Assembly (NCBI GenBank): GCA_003576845.1
Contig: QEVJ01000055.1
Span: forward strand, 1-40,419
DNA from: Planctomycetota bacterium
Lineage (GTDB): Bacteria > Planctomycetota > Planctomycetia > Pirellulales > PLA5
DNA: 40,419 nucleotides
Direction: 5' to 3'
The notes under the pieces are model-generated. The model was not told the origin of the DNA. It saw only the letters and a list, made by a program, of their open reading frames with translations, and searched no databases. The position numbers were made by a program, and so were the translations under genes. This document shows positions 1 to 7,704 of the stretch, piece after piece. Every line of letters begins with the position of its first letter. The first letter of the stretch is position 1.

Positions 1-843
1 GAAGACTTTACCAAGCCCGACCGCGTGGTGGTCGGCGTCCGACGGGCGGAAGTCGGCGAGTTGCTCCGGGAGCTTTACACGCCGTTCTTGCGGACCGAGC
101 ATCCGTTCCTGGTCATGTCGCCCGAAAGCGCCGAGATGACGAAATACGTGGCCAATGCTTTGCTCTCGACTAAGATCAGCTTCATCAACGAAGTCGCGAA
201 CATCTGCGAACGGCTCGACGCGGACATCAACGACGTTCGCCGCGGCATCGGGCACGATTCGCGGATCGGCTTTGCTTTTTTGTTTCCCGGCGTCGGCTAC
301 GGCGGTAGCTGTTTTCCCAAGGACGTGCGGGCATTGGCCCACCTGGCGAAGCAAAACGGGGTCGAGCCGCGAATCCTCAAGTGCGTCGATGAAGTCAACA
401 CGCGGCAGAAGGACGTGCTGCTCGGGAAGATCGTTCGCCATTTTGGAGACGATCTCGCCGGCCGCACGATTGCCGTTTGGGGTCTCGCGTTCAAGCCGCG
501 CACCGACGACATCCGCGAAGCGCCGGCGCTGGTGCTCATCGACGGGCTGCTGGCACGCGGAGCGAAACTCGTGGTCCACGATCCGGAAGCGATGGAGAAC
601 GTGCGTGCGAAGTACGGCGACCGGCTCGTCTATTCGGACACGCCCCCTGCCGCGCTTGCGGACGCCGACGCGTTGGCGATCGTCACCGAGTGGAGCGAGT
701 TCCGCAACCCAGACTTCGACGCCATGCGCGCTGCGATGAAAACGCCGATCATCTTCGACGGCCGCAATCTCTACGCCCTGCACCAGATGCAGCAGGCACG
801 GTTCACGTACTACTCGATCGGTCGAGCGGTCGTTGGAGGTTAG
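1..843 (+). CDS. ugd: UDP-glucose 6-dehydrogenase, C-terminal part (5' end outside window)
   Basis: The reading frame is open from base 1, so the gene starts before the window. The enzyme oxidises UDP-glucose to UDP-glucuronate with two NAD+, feeding exopolysaccharide synthesis in the cytoplasm. Visible are the helical central domain ([25 protein letters not shown]), the catalytic cysteine motif [10 protein letters not shown] (Cys codon 310-312) and the C-terminal NAD/UDP domain with [17 protein letters not shown]. About 280 of the usual 430-450 residues are present. The last codons (VGG) and the TAG stop lie inside a 7-bp repeat array starting at 832, so the extreme C-terminus is repeat-encoded. 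A paralogous GDP-mannose dehydrogenase is less likely because the [12 protein letters not shown] motif fits UGD well. Confidence 0.95.
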   Translation, partial: EDFTKPDRVVVGVRRAEVGELLRELYTPFLRTEHPFLVMSPESAEMTKYVANALLSTKISFINEVANICERLDADINDVRRGIGHDSRIGFAFLFPGVGYGGSCFPKDVRALAHLAKQNGVEPRILKCVDEVNTRQKDVLLGKIVRHFGDDLAGRTIAVWGLAFKPRTDDIREAPALVLIDGLLARGAKLVVHDPEAMENVRAKYGDRLVYSDTPPAALADADALAIVTEWSEFRNPDFDAMRAAMKTPIIFDGRNLYALHQMQQARFTYYSIGRAVVGG

Positions 844-921
844 AGGTTGGAGGTTGGAGGTTAGGATATACGTGACAAACGCCGCCCTAACCTCTAATCT
901 CCAACCTCCAACCTCTAATCT
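832..921. repeat. Inverted pair of 7-bp repeat arrays (GTTGGAG class)
   Basis: Five 7-bp units run from 832 to 866 (GTTGGAG, GTTAGAG, GTTGGAG, GTTGGAG, GTTAGGA). Five complementary units run from 887 to 921 (CTAACCT, CTAATCT, CCAACCT, CCAACCT, CTAATCT). The arms are separated by about 20 bases and could fold into a long RNA hairpin between ugd and the Rieske gene. The first array contains the ugd stop codon in its second unit. The GG-rich strand (GG TT GG A GG TT GG) also has the spacing of a two-tier G-quadruplex. Whether it terminates transcription is unknown; no U-run follows. Confidence 0.85.
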
Positions 922-930
922 CCTTCCGCC

Positions 931-1236
931 ATGTGGCACCGCGTCGCTTCGACAACTGATTGTCCTCCCGGCGGTTGCTTGGAAGCGGTGGCCGGCGACC
1001 GAATCGTCGCGCTGTTTAACGTCGGCGGCGAGTTCTTCGCGCTCGACGGCGTCTGCCCGCATCAGGGCGGCCCGCTGGGCAAAGGGCGGCTCGAAGGCTG
1101 CATCGTCACATGCCCCTGGCACGGCTGGCAGTTCGACGTCCGCGACGGCCGGCATCAACTCAGCGCCACGATTCGGCAAGAGCGGTTCGAGACGCGTGTC
1201 GAAGGAAGCGACATCTTCGTGCGTCTTCCGCAATGA
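931..1236 (+). CDS. Small Rieske-type [2Fe-2S] protein
   Basis: A 101-residue protein consisting almost entirely of one Rieske domain. The two cluster-binding motifs are CPHQGGPLG (Cys42, His44) and CPWHGWQFD (Cys61, His64), giving the two-Cys/two-His ligand set. Size and single-domain form match the NirD/BphF-like ferredoxin components that pass electrons to an oxygenase or reductase. No signal peptide or membrane segment is seen, so it is probably cytoplasmic. No partner oxygenase lies nearby, so the electron acceptor is unknown. The gene starts nine bases after the repeat-derived hairpin that follows ugd and has no clear Shine-Dalgarno sequence; it may depend on transcription from ugd. Confidence 0.88.
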   Translation: MWHRVASTTDCPPGGCLEAVAGDRIVALFNVGGEFFALDGVCPHQGGPLGKGRLEGCIVTCPWHGWQFDVRDGRHQLSATIRQERFETRVEGSDIFVRLPQ

Positions 1237-1250
1237 CGCTCGCTGCGGAA

Positions 1251-1760
1251 TCATTCTGCCGGCGCTTCAGCCACCGACAATTCGAGCCGAATCGTAATCT
1301 TCGCATCCCGGTGGTCCTTGCCCATCGTGAACTTCGCGACCTCTCCTGGCGCAACCTCGATGGTTTCCTTCCGGGAAGTCGTCGATGTTCGTGGAGTCTC
1401 CCCAGGCTCACCGATCAGTTTGATGTCGAACAGGGTTACTTCCAATTGAATCCTGCCCGAATCGGTGAACTTGGCCCTTGTTTCGAACTTCTTTCCGAAC
1501 TCGACGAACCGCACGCCTCTACCGTCTGCTACCGGCACTTCTCCGCCGAGCATGTACCAAGCGGATCGTCCTTCCAACGTGGTAATTGACGGCTCCGAAA
1601 CGACTTTGATCATTTCGCCGCCGCGAGGATCGTGGATGCATTCGAGAATTCGCCCCCGGATCGCCAATTGCTTGCTTTTGACCTCGCCTTCGCGAGCACA
1701 AAGCGTTGCCGCCAGCAAGCAAATCGGTGCGGCAAACAACAGGGAGCGAACGTAGATCAT
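1251..1760 (-). CDS. Exported protein with secretin-like core segment, function unknown
   Basis: 169 residues beginning with a signal peptide (MIYVRSLLFAAPICLLAATL). ATG is preceded by AGGA seven bases upstream. The segment SEPSITTLEGRSAWYMLGG, then EVPV, a later FGKKFETRAKF and GRIQLEVTLFD resembles part of the secretin domain of type II/IV pilus outer-membrane rings, where similar strands read 'kPti.t..g..a.f..GgevP' and 'G..l.v.p.v...g.i.l.v'. The N0/N1 domains and the rest of the barrel are absent, so it cannot be a full secretin; it may be a free-standing derivative. It ends tail to tail with the Rieske gene (14 bases apart) and is followed upstream, on the same strand, by the lipoprotein gene. 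Confidence 0.7.
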   Translation of the reverse strand: MIYVRSLLFAAPICLLAATLCAREGEVKSKQLAIRGRILECIHDPRGGEMIKVVSEPSITTLEGRSAWYMLGGEVPVADGRGVRFVEFGKKFETRAKFTDSGRIQLEVTLFDIKLIGEPGETPRTSTTSRKETIEVAPGEVAKFTMGKDHRDAKITIRLELSVAEAPAE

Positions 1761-1787
1761 TGGAATTCCTCATACCAAACGGCAAGA

Positions 1788-2822
1788 CTATTCCACCGGT
1801 CTCCAACCCGAGTCGCCCTGCGGCGCTGTCGTCGGCCGCTCGCCGTATCGCGTTCGTCCCAGCGCCATCGGTGCAACTCCGCCGGCCCCCGCGGTCGATG
1901 CCATTCGCATTCCGCCTTGCGTTCCTGCATTGCCCGCGATCGGCGCCGCTTGCGGCAAGTTCCGCGGGTCACTCACGTCGACGTTCGGAAAGCCTCGCTG
2001 TTCCGGCTTGACGAACGCATCGGCCGGAGGCGGAACGTTGACGTCCCAGCGTTCGACCCTCAGCGTCATCGACAGGTTGCCCGAAGGAATCGTCAACTCG
2101 ACCACGTGCGGCAACCACGCCCGGCTCATGGCATCGAGCCGGTGATCGCTGGATTTCACGATCGCCAGCATCTGCCCGGCAGCGTCGTGCAACTGTTGTT
2201 CGACGACGAGCGCGGTTCGAGCGTCGACAACGGTCGTCTTGGTCAACATGCCGTCCGGGCCGGCCAGCGTCGAACGGATCGCCAGCCGCCCTTCGCCCTG
2301 CGGGAATGGTCCTTGGTGAGAACCCTGGGTATCAAACGTCGGAATGCCGAATGACTCGACGAGTTGTTGCGGCGAAAGGGGCATTAACCGGCGCAAGCCG
2401 CTCGTGGCCGCCTGTGAATGCCGCGCGTAGTACAGGGCCGGCGGCTCGCTGCGCTTGACCCACAGCCAGAACATTTCGTCGTTGCTGCCCAAGTCGAGTT
2501 CCGGCCCGGAGAGCGCGTGCGTGCCGCGGACGCGAAATCGCCCGGGCTTTTCGATAAACAGCGCCGCCCGCAACCCCGGAGCGCCTTGCGCCGCCAGCGT
2601 GCCGTAGTTCGTCGACATCGACTGCACGAGTGCCGAGTTGCCATTCACAGCGCGGACGATTTCATCGAGCGACGGGTTGGCGGACAAGACGGCGGGCGGA
2701 GGCGACGTGGTCGTGGCCCAGGGCCAGCGCATTTTCTGCAAGCATCCCGCCCCGCTCGCGACGAGCAATACCAGCGGCAGCAAACAGGCCACGCGGCAAC
2801 GATAAGCGAAGCGACGATTCAA
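1788..2822 (-). CDS. Lipoprotein with LolA-like outer-membrane carrier fold (putative)
   Basis: 344 residues from a TTG start chosen because GGAGG (2830-2834) stands seven bases upstream and the peptide then begins with a clean lipoprotein signal (MNRRFAYRCRVACLLPLVLL, lipobox ASGAGC). A longer frame to 2882 exists, but its first residues would be translated from a 7-bp repeat array, so it is rejected. The mature part has pattern features of LolA/DUF4292-like proteins: DEIVRAVNGNSALVQSMSTN, KPGRFRVRG, the DLGSNDEMFWLWVK strand and ALYYARH. Such proteins bind acyl chains or lipoproteins in the periplasm. The C-terminal 60 residues are Gly/Ala/Pro-rich. It is separated by 27 bases from the secretin-like gene and may share its transcript. 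Confidence 0.78.
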   Translation of the reverse strand: MNRRFAYRCRVACLLPLVLLVASGAGCLQKMRWPWATTTSPPPAVLSANPSLDEIVRAVNGNSALVQSMSTNYGTLAAQGAPGLRAALFIEKPGRFRVRGTHALSGPELDLGSNDEMFWLWVKRSEPPALYYARHSQAATSGLRRLMPLSPQQLVESFGIPTFDTQGSHQGPFPQGEGRLAIRSTLAGPDGMLTKTTVVDARTALVVEQQLHDAAGQMLAIVKSSDHRLDAMSRAWLPHVVELTIPSGNLSMTLRVERWDVNVPPPADAFVKPEQRGFPNVDVSDPRNLPQAAPIAGNAGTQGGMRMASTAGAGGVAPMALGRTRYGERPTTAPQGDSGWRPVE

Positions 2823-2829
2823 AGCCGTC

Positions 2830-2834
2830 CCTCC
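2830..2834 (-). promoter_or_regulatory. Ribosome binding site deciding a TTG start
   Basis: GGAGG on the minus strand, seven bases before TTG at 2822-2820. It fixes the lipoprotein start downstream of the repeat array and makes the longer ATG start at 2882 unlikely. Confidence 0.75.
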
Positions 2835-2847
2835 ATGAACGAACGCA

Positions 2848-2877
2848 GAATCCAAATTCCGAATCCCGAACCCCGCC
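2848..2877. repeat. 7-bp repeat array (CCGAATC class), four units
   Basis: Units GAATCCA, AATTCCG, AATCCCG, AACCCCG follow each other in 7-bp phase. The array ends one base from the stop codon (2879-2881) of the leftward gene at 2879-3361 and fills the gap to the lipoprotein start. Confidence 0.75.
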
Positions 2878-2878
2878 T

Positions 2879-3361
2879 TCACTCCCCCGCATACAACAAC
2901 CGCGCCAACTCATCCTGGATCTCCGCCGCCCGCGCGTCGCTCGGCATCGACACGAGCGTCTTGAGCGTCGCATCGCGCCGGGGGCAGTACATGACCATCC
3001 ACTCGCGGCCTTCGTCGTCGATCTCGCCATCTTCCTGCCGCGCCACGCGCCGCCGCACCAGCAACAGCGCGAGCACGTACCGCATGTCCGCCTTGTCGGG
3101 TTGCTCGGCCAATTGGTCGAATAGTTGCAGAATCACGTCGTTCGGAGCAAGCTGCGCCTTCTTCGGCGTCGCATCCGGCATCCGCGACCTCCACCAACCA
3201 ACGACGCCTTCCGGCGGGCCGGTCCACGCTTCGCATGCATAGTCGTGCCGCACGAGCGCGCCGGCTTCGTCGACGAGCGTCGTAAAGAACGCTTCGCCGG
3301 GTTGAAGCTCGCGGCCGGTCTTCGCACAGTGCCGCGTGCAGCGTTGGACTTCGTACTCCAT
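2879..3361 (-). CDS. Conserved hypothetical protein with N-terminal Cys/His cluster
   Basis: 160 residues. The N-terminus (RCTRHCAKTGRELQPGE) has Cys-x3-Cys followed by TGREL.PGE and later YACEAW, resembling the small metal-binding treble-clef or ribbon segments found in several planctomycete hypothetical proteins. The middle is helical (NDVILQLFDQLAEQPDKADM, then RYVLALLLVRRR) and is followed by a strand pair EWMVMYCPRRDATL and a final helix. There is no signal peptide, so the protein is probably cytoplasmic. No function can be assigned. Its stop codon abuts a 7-bp repeat array, and the lipoprotein gene follows 56 bases downstream on the same strand. Confidence 0.75.
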   Translation of the reverse strand: MEYEVQRCTRHCAKTGRELQPGEAFFTTLVDEAGALVRHDYACEAWTGPPEGVVGWWRSRMPDATPKKAQLAPNDVILQLFDQLAEQPDKADMRYVLALLLVRRRVARQEDGEIDDEGREWMVMYCPRRDATLKTLVSMPSDARAAEIQDELARLLYAGE

Positions 3362-3629
3362 GACTGGCCAACCTTACGACGAGGCGCCGCCCAAAGTTCG
3401 CTCGCGAATCGCGCGCCGCCGCATTGAGTGCGATGGGGCGGGATACTACGCAAATCGGGCAAACGGCTCAAGACACACCGCGCCCAGCTCAGCGAAATGC
3501 GGGCTCGCAAACCGCAAAGGCGCACAGACGCGGAGAAGGGAATGGGAATCGGGGGGAGGCGTCACACGGCGACCGTCGCGATAGCGTTGCCAGCATTGGG
3601 TGAAAGAGTTCGGCACACTCGCCGACGAA

Positions 3630-3911
3630 TCAGTACGCCGAAAAGAACCGGGCGTCGGTACCGCCGGGGCCGATTTCGAGTCGGACCGGCCGGGCGCAGC
3701 GAGGGCAGCGGCCTTCGTAGGCCGTGCCGTCGCGGTTGATATAAACCCGCGTGTAGATCACGCAGCACTCGAACCGCACGCCGACGAACTTCCGCAAACC
3801 CCCGGCGCCGCTGGGAGCCGCCTCCTCGCGCGCCGCATCGCCCGAACTGGCCGCGCCGCTCGGCGCCGCCCGCGGAACGTCGCTCGTCAAATCCAGATGT
3901 TCGCCGGCCAT
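3630..3911 (-). CDS. Small zinc-ribbon protein, planctomycete type
   Basis: 93 residues from ATG 3911; a TTG 11 codons earlier (3944) is possible. The N-terminal half is Ala/Ser/Pro-rich and probably disordered. The C-terminal half is compact: KFVGVRFECCVIYTRVYINR, then GRCPRCARPVRLEIGPGGTD and ARFFSAY. CC and CPRC provide four cysteines of a likely zinc ribbon. The look of the conserved block (VRFECC...YINRDG...CPRC) is typical of a short protein I recall from planctomycete genomes; the role is unknown. The 268 bases downstream, up to the start of the next leftward gene at 3361, hold nothing I can support. Confidence 0.8.
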   Translation of the reverse strand: MAGEHLDLTSDVPRAAPSGAASSGDAAREEAAPSGAGGLRKFVGVRFECCVIYTRVYINRDGTAYEGRCPRCARPVRLEIGPGGTDARFFSAY

Positions 3912-4189
3912 TTTCGGCTCTCGCGCAGGCGGCTTCTTCGGCAATTGCCCGACTCAAATCATCGGTTGTCAAATGCGGTCGACTTTGCCGCCGACCGAAT
4001 CAACTTGCGGATTCTGCCGGTCAATCGCAAATCCGCTATCTCCCAAGCTAATTCCGCATCCTCTAAGCTGTAACGGCGGCGCGACCCGTCCGACGCCCAG
4101 AAACGCGACTCGACGCGATCCTGAATTCGCCCAGCTATCGTCTGGCGGAGGACGATACCGATTTTCTTCGCCGGCCGGAACTGCGGCCC

Positions 4190-4969
4190 GTGCGCTTGCA
4201 GCTTGAACTGCTCAAGCCGGAAATGGCCCTCGCGGAGCAGCGGGTCCGGTCGACGATCGTCGTTTTCGGCGGCACGCGGATCGTCGAGCGTCCCGAGGCC
4301 GAGGCGCTCGTCCGCGCGGCCGAAGCTGCCGCCGCCGCCGAGCCGGACAATCCGGTTCTCGCTCGCAAGCTGCAACGCGCGGAGCGGGTTCTCGCCAAGA
4401 CGCATTACTACGACGAAGCACGCGAGTTCGCCCGCATCGTGTCGAGCACGTGTCAGGTGAACGGACAATGCGACTATGTCGTGGTCACGGGCGGCGGCCC
4501 CGGGATCATGGAAGCCGGAAATCGCGGCGCGACGGATGTGGGCGCGAAGTCGATCGGCTTGAACATCACCCTACCGCACGAGCAGATTCCCAACCCGTAC
4601 ATCACACCGGAGCTTTGCTTCCAGTTCCACTATTTCGCGCTCCGCAAGATGCACTTTTTGTTGCGTGCCAAGGCGCTGGTCGTGTTCCCCGGCGGTTTCG
4701 GCACGCTGGACGAGTTGTTCGACGCGCTGACGCTCCGCCAGACCCGGCGGATGCAAGAGATTCCGATCTTGGTTTATGGCCGCGCCTACTGGGACCGGGT
4801 GATCAACTTCCGCACGCTGGCCGACGAAGGCGTGATCGCCGACAGCGATCTGGAGCTGATTCGCTACGTTGAAACGCCGGCAGAGGCCTGGGACGCAATC
4901 CTGTCATTCCATGCCGAACCACGGCCGGCGGCGGAGAACGCTGCCTCGCCGCCGGCGAAGTCGCAATAA
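4190..4969 (+). CDS. LOG-family (TIGR00730-like) Rossmann protein, possible nucleoside 5'-monophosphate phosphoribohydrolase
   Basis: 259 residues from GTG 4190. The motifs GGGPGIMEAGNRGA and PGGFGTLDE are the signature pair of the LOG/'lysine decarboxylase-like' family, whose characterised members remove the base from nucleoside monophosphates, including cytokinin precursors. The N-terminal helix LELLKPEMALAEQRVRSTIV and VFGGTRI precede the core. Family-like coding (LNSPSYRLAEDDTDFLRR, then PELRPVRLQ) continues in frame upstream to about 4080, but no ATG, GTG or TTG occurs between the in-frame stop at 4064-4066 and 4190. The true start may therefore be non-canonical or lie behind a frameshift. 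The gene converges on tRNA-Ala. Confidence 0.88.
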   Translation: MRLQLELLKPEMALAEQRVRSTIVVFGGTRIVERPEAEALVRAAEAAAAAEPDNPVLARKLQRAERVLAKTHYYDEAREFARIVSSTCQVNGQCDYVVVTGGGPGIMEAGNRGATDVGAKSIGLNITLPHEQIPNPYITPELCFQFHYFALRKMHFLLRAKALVVFPGGFGTLDELFDALTLRQTRRMQEIPILVYGRAYWDRVINFRTLADEGVIADSDLELIRYVETPAEAWDAILSFHAEPRPAAENAASPPAKSQ

Positions 4970-5012
4970 GAAACGGCCGCTACCCGTGGGGCAATCGACC
5001 GTCGATATCAAG

Positions 5013-5085
5013 TGGAGGATAGGGGGCTCGAACCCCTGACCTTTTGGATGCCATCCAAACGCTCTCCCAACTGAGCTAATCCCCC
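5013..5085 (-). tRNA. tRNA-Ala(GGC)
   Basis: A complete cloverleaf can be folded: acceptor GGGGGAT/ATCCTCC, D arm GCTC/GAGC, anticodon stem TTTGG/CCAAA with loop ATGGCAT, T arm AGGGG/CCCCT with loop TTCGAGC. The anticodon is GGC. The G3:U70 wobble pair, the main alanine identity element, is present. CCA is not encoded (CTT follows the discriminator A). Confidence 0.96.
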
Positions 5086-5245
5086 GTTGCGTCGCGCGCT
5101 GCCGACAGGTCGACAAATGCCCGCCACACGCGCCGCAGGCGAACTTCCAATGCTACCAGGGCACTTTCCGCTGTCAAGGACGCGCAAGCCTCACCCTGTC
5201 GCACGGTAATTCGGTCACGCCCGCATCGCCCAGCGAAATTTTTTT

Positions 5246-5281
5246 TTGCCCGCTGCCCACTTTCCTTTGCCCGCTCGCCAC
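5246..5281. repeat. Weak 7-bp repeat array (TGCCCAC class)
   Basis: TGCCCGC, TGCCCAC, TTTCCTT, TGCCCGC, TCGCCAC keep a 7-bp phase after a run of nine T (5238-5246). It lies about 70 bases beyond the stop of the TlpA-like gene and is weaker than the other arrays. Confidence 0.45.
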
Positions 5282-5350
5282 CAGCTTTCCCTGTCCCCGA
5301 GGTTTCCGCGTGGTCTGTGCTTTGTGTTTAAGGGATCGCCGCAGATTACT

Positions 5351-7303
5351 TTACCGCTTTGTGGCCCCCGGCTTTGCCGCCGACTCCGACTTGAGCAGCT
5401 TCTTGATCTCCGCTTCCAGCTCGCTCGCGTGAATGTTGCGATTGACCACTGTCCCGTTCTTGTCGACGAGAATCATCACGGGCAGCGTGACGATGCCCAT
5501 CTCGTTTGCCAGCCGGTTTCCTTCCAACCCGCCCGGCTCGTAGACCTGCGGCCAGGCCAGCGGTTGCCGCTTGAGCTGCGATGCGAGCGTTTCCGGGTTG
5601 TGGTCCAGGCACACGCCCACGGGCACGAACCCGTCGCGGCCGTACTTCGCGTAAAGTTGGGCCAGCGGCTTGAGATCGTCCAGGCACGGCTCCGAGTAGC
5701 TCGCCCAATAGTGGACCACGACGATTCGCCCAGCGAGCGCCGACAAGTCGAGCGTCTTGCCGTCGACCGTGCGGCCGCGAAGCGTCATTTTCTTGCCGAC
5801 CAGTTCGAGCCGTGTCTTCGCGCCCGCCGCTTTGGTTGCGGCCGGGCTCGACGGATGGTCTTTCACGAGCGTGCCGTACCACGTCGCGGCTTCCTTTTCG
5901 TTTCCCGACGACTCGAGCGCAATCGCCAGTTGCAGAATTGCGTCCGGCGTGTCGGGCGACTGCGGATACTCCTTGGCGAAGGCGGTGAGCGATTCGACCC
6001 ACGCCGCTTGCACCTTTGCGATGTCGGCGTCCGGCGTTTGGAGATCGAGACCGTACTGCGCCGTCAGCAACCGGAACTTCACATACGCGGCCAGTTCCTT
6101 GTCGCCCTGTTTCTCGACCGACGCCAACAGCGTTTCGAGTTCCTTGAGCCCGTCCGCGTACATGCCGGACTGAACGGCGAGGCTCACGGTGTCGGCAAGT
6201 TGCCTCGTCCATTGTGCCCGCTCGGCGTCGTCCATCGAGCGGTCGATCAACTGGGTCAACAGCGCGGTCCGCCGCGCGTTGAGCTTCTCCTGCTGCGCCG
6301 GCGCGGCTTCGGCCAATTGCTTGTCGATCGCTTGCAGTTCCACGACGATCTCGCGCACTTTCTCGTCGATCGTCGTATTCGGCGGAATCGGTTCGCCCGT
6401 CTGCCGCACCTCGGGCCGGAAGAAAATACCCGTCGACGCCACGTCGCCCGACCGGCCGGTGAGCAACTGCGGCGCATCGACCAATCGCCACGCCGGGCCA
6501 ACCTGGATCAGCGTTCCGACCAGCAAATGCTCGAATTTGCCGCCGGTTTCGACGACGGCCGAAACGTTTTCGTACACGACCAGGTCCTTCGTCGAGCCTT
6601 CCGTGCCGCTGGGCACGACGCCCGGCTGCGTGGCGCCAAAGTTCGACCATTTCGACGCGGCGGTGATGGACTTCTGCGATTTTGCCAGGGCTGCGAACGC
6701 CTCGCGCGCTTTTGCCAGGTGCGCGGCGACTTCGGCCCGCCGCGTTTCGCCCAAGCCGAGCGTACCCAACTCGTCTTCGGTCAGCAGCAGCGCCGCAAAC
6801 CGCTGGGCGTCGCTGGCCGCCAGCGCCGCGACGATCTCGCGCGAGACTTCTTCGGCCGAGATGGCTTTCCACGAATCGATCGTGCGATCCTCTTTATCGT
6901 CGAGACCCCATCGTGTGCCCGCCGTGTTGAACCAGCGATACTGATCGGCCTTGAGGTTGAAATCCGAGTCGATGTCGCGATAGACCTCGAGCCCGTCGTT
7001 GTAATAGCACCACAGGTCGATCTGCCCGTCGCCGTTGGTATCGAGGAATCTTCGCAGCGGCTCTCCGGCAGGTCCGAACACGGCCCAACCCGTTGTCTTG
7101 TCTTCTTTGACGGGCTTGATCGAGCACTTTGCCGCGTCCTTGGCGTCGGGAATGTCGTAGCTCACGCCCTTCTGAATCGGCGCGAGCTTGAGCGCCTGTT
7201 CGACCGTCGGGTCCGCAGCGACCGCCGCGCCGCCCATGCCCGCCATCGCGACGGTCAACGCTCCTGCCCCCATCGACAACCGGGTCCACAACGAACGCTT
7301 CAT
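5351..7303 (-). CDS. Large exported protein with C-terminal TlpA/thioredoxin-like domain
   Basis: 650 residues from ATG 7303, chosen over an ATG seven codons earlier because GAGGGAG precedes it. A signal peptide (TRLSMGAGALTVAMAGMGGA, cleavage near AVAA) sends it to the periplasm. The N-terminal 250 residues include an EF-hand-like loop (DTNGDGQIDLW) and DIDSDFNLKADQYRW. The middle is helical with tetratricopeptide-like periodicity (EYPQSPDTPDAILQLAIALE, then EKEAATWYGTLVKDHP). The C-terminal 140 residues form a TlpA-like fold: GRIVVVHYWASYSEPC, GVCLDHNPE and the cis-proline strand TLPVMILVDKNG. The first active-site cysteine is replaced by serine (SEPC for CxxC), so classic disulfide exchange is unlikely. 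Confidence 0.88.
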   Translation of the reverse strand: MKRSLWTRLSMGAGALTVAMAGMGGAAVAADPTVEQALKLAPIQKGVSYDIPDAKDAAKCSIKPVKEDKTTGWAVFGPAGEPLRRFLDTNGDGQIDLWCYYNDGLEVYRDIDSDFNLKADQYRWFNTAGTRWGLDDKEDRTIDSWKAISAEEVSREIVAALAASDAQRFAALLLTEDELGTLGLGETRRAEVAAHLAKAREAFAALAKSQKSITAASKWSNFGATQPGVVPSGTEGSTKDLVVYENVSAVVETGGKFEHLLVGTLIQVGPAWRLVDAPQLLTGRSGDVASTGIFFRPEVRQTGEPIPPNTTIDEKVREIVVELQAIDKQLAEAAPAQQEKLNARRTALLTQLIDRSMDDAERAQWTRQLADTVSLAVQSGMYADGLKELETLLASVEKQGDKELAAYVKFRLLTAQYGLDLQTPDADIAKVQAAWVESLTAFAKEYPQSPDTPDAILQLAIALESSGNEKEAATWYGTLVKDHPSSPAATKAAGAKTRLELVGKKMTLRGRTVDGKTLDLSALAGRIVVVHYWASYSEPCLDDLKPLAQLYAKYGRDGFVPVGVCLDHNPETLASQLKRQPLAWPQVYEPGGLEGNRLANEMGIVTLPVMILVDKNGTVVNRNIHASELEAEIKKLLKSESAAKPGATKR

Positions 7304-7704
7304 CGTTTCGCTCCCTCGCGGCAAGTAACCGATTCTCGAACGCCCAGGTGCGGGCAGCGGTCCCGATTGGGAACCTATTTTTCGCTGCCTACTATTCGGA
7401 TTCGCGGCGGCGGAGAGTTTACCGATTACAGCCGCTCAGAGAGAGACCAACCGCGACGAGCCGGAGGGGCGCGTTTGATAGTGCGTCAATGTGGCAAATT
7501 GGCGGGACCACGTAGACTGGCGCGGTTTAGGCCGATTAGATCCCGTAAGGTCCCGTAGTGGCCGTCACCCCCCTCCCCAGCGTCACGCGGCATTCGACCG
7601 CACGCTTCGATTTTGCTTGAAATCCAGCCAGCGATCGTGCATAGTATCACTCGTCAAGTTAGGAATCCGGGCAACCAATCGACGTCCTTTCCCCGGGTGC
7701 GCTC
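7304..7704. other. Intergenic region between two divergent genes, no gene seen
   Basis: Separates the leftward TlpA-like gene from the rightward PEP-CTERM gene and should hold both promoters. I see no convincing -35/-10 pair, tRNA, repeat array or coding frame. The part near 7405-7560 is ordinary mixed sequence. Confidence 0.5.

Noticed and set aside
4904-5116. 70-residue minus-strand open frame
   Set aside because: It is a translation of the tRNA-Ala gene (ISSVGRAFGWHPKG is tRNA-derived).
5246-7558. 770-residue open frame on the plus strand
   Set aside because: It is antisense to the TlpA-like gene; composition is Arg/His-rich low-quality sequence typical of a GC-rich shadow frame.
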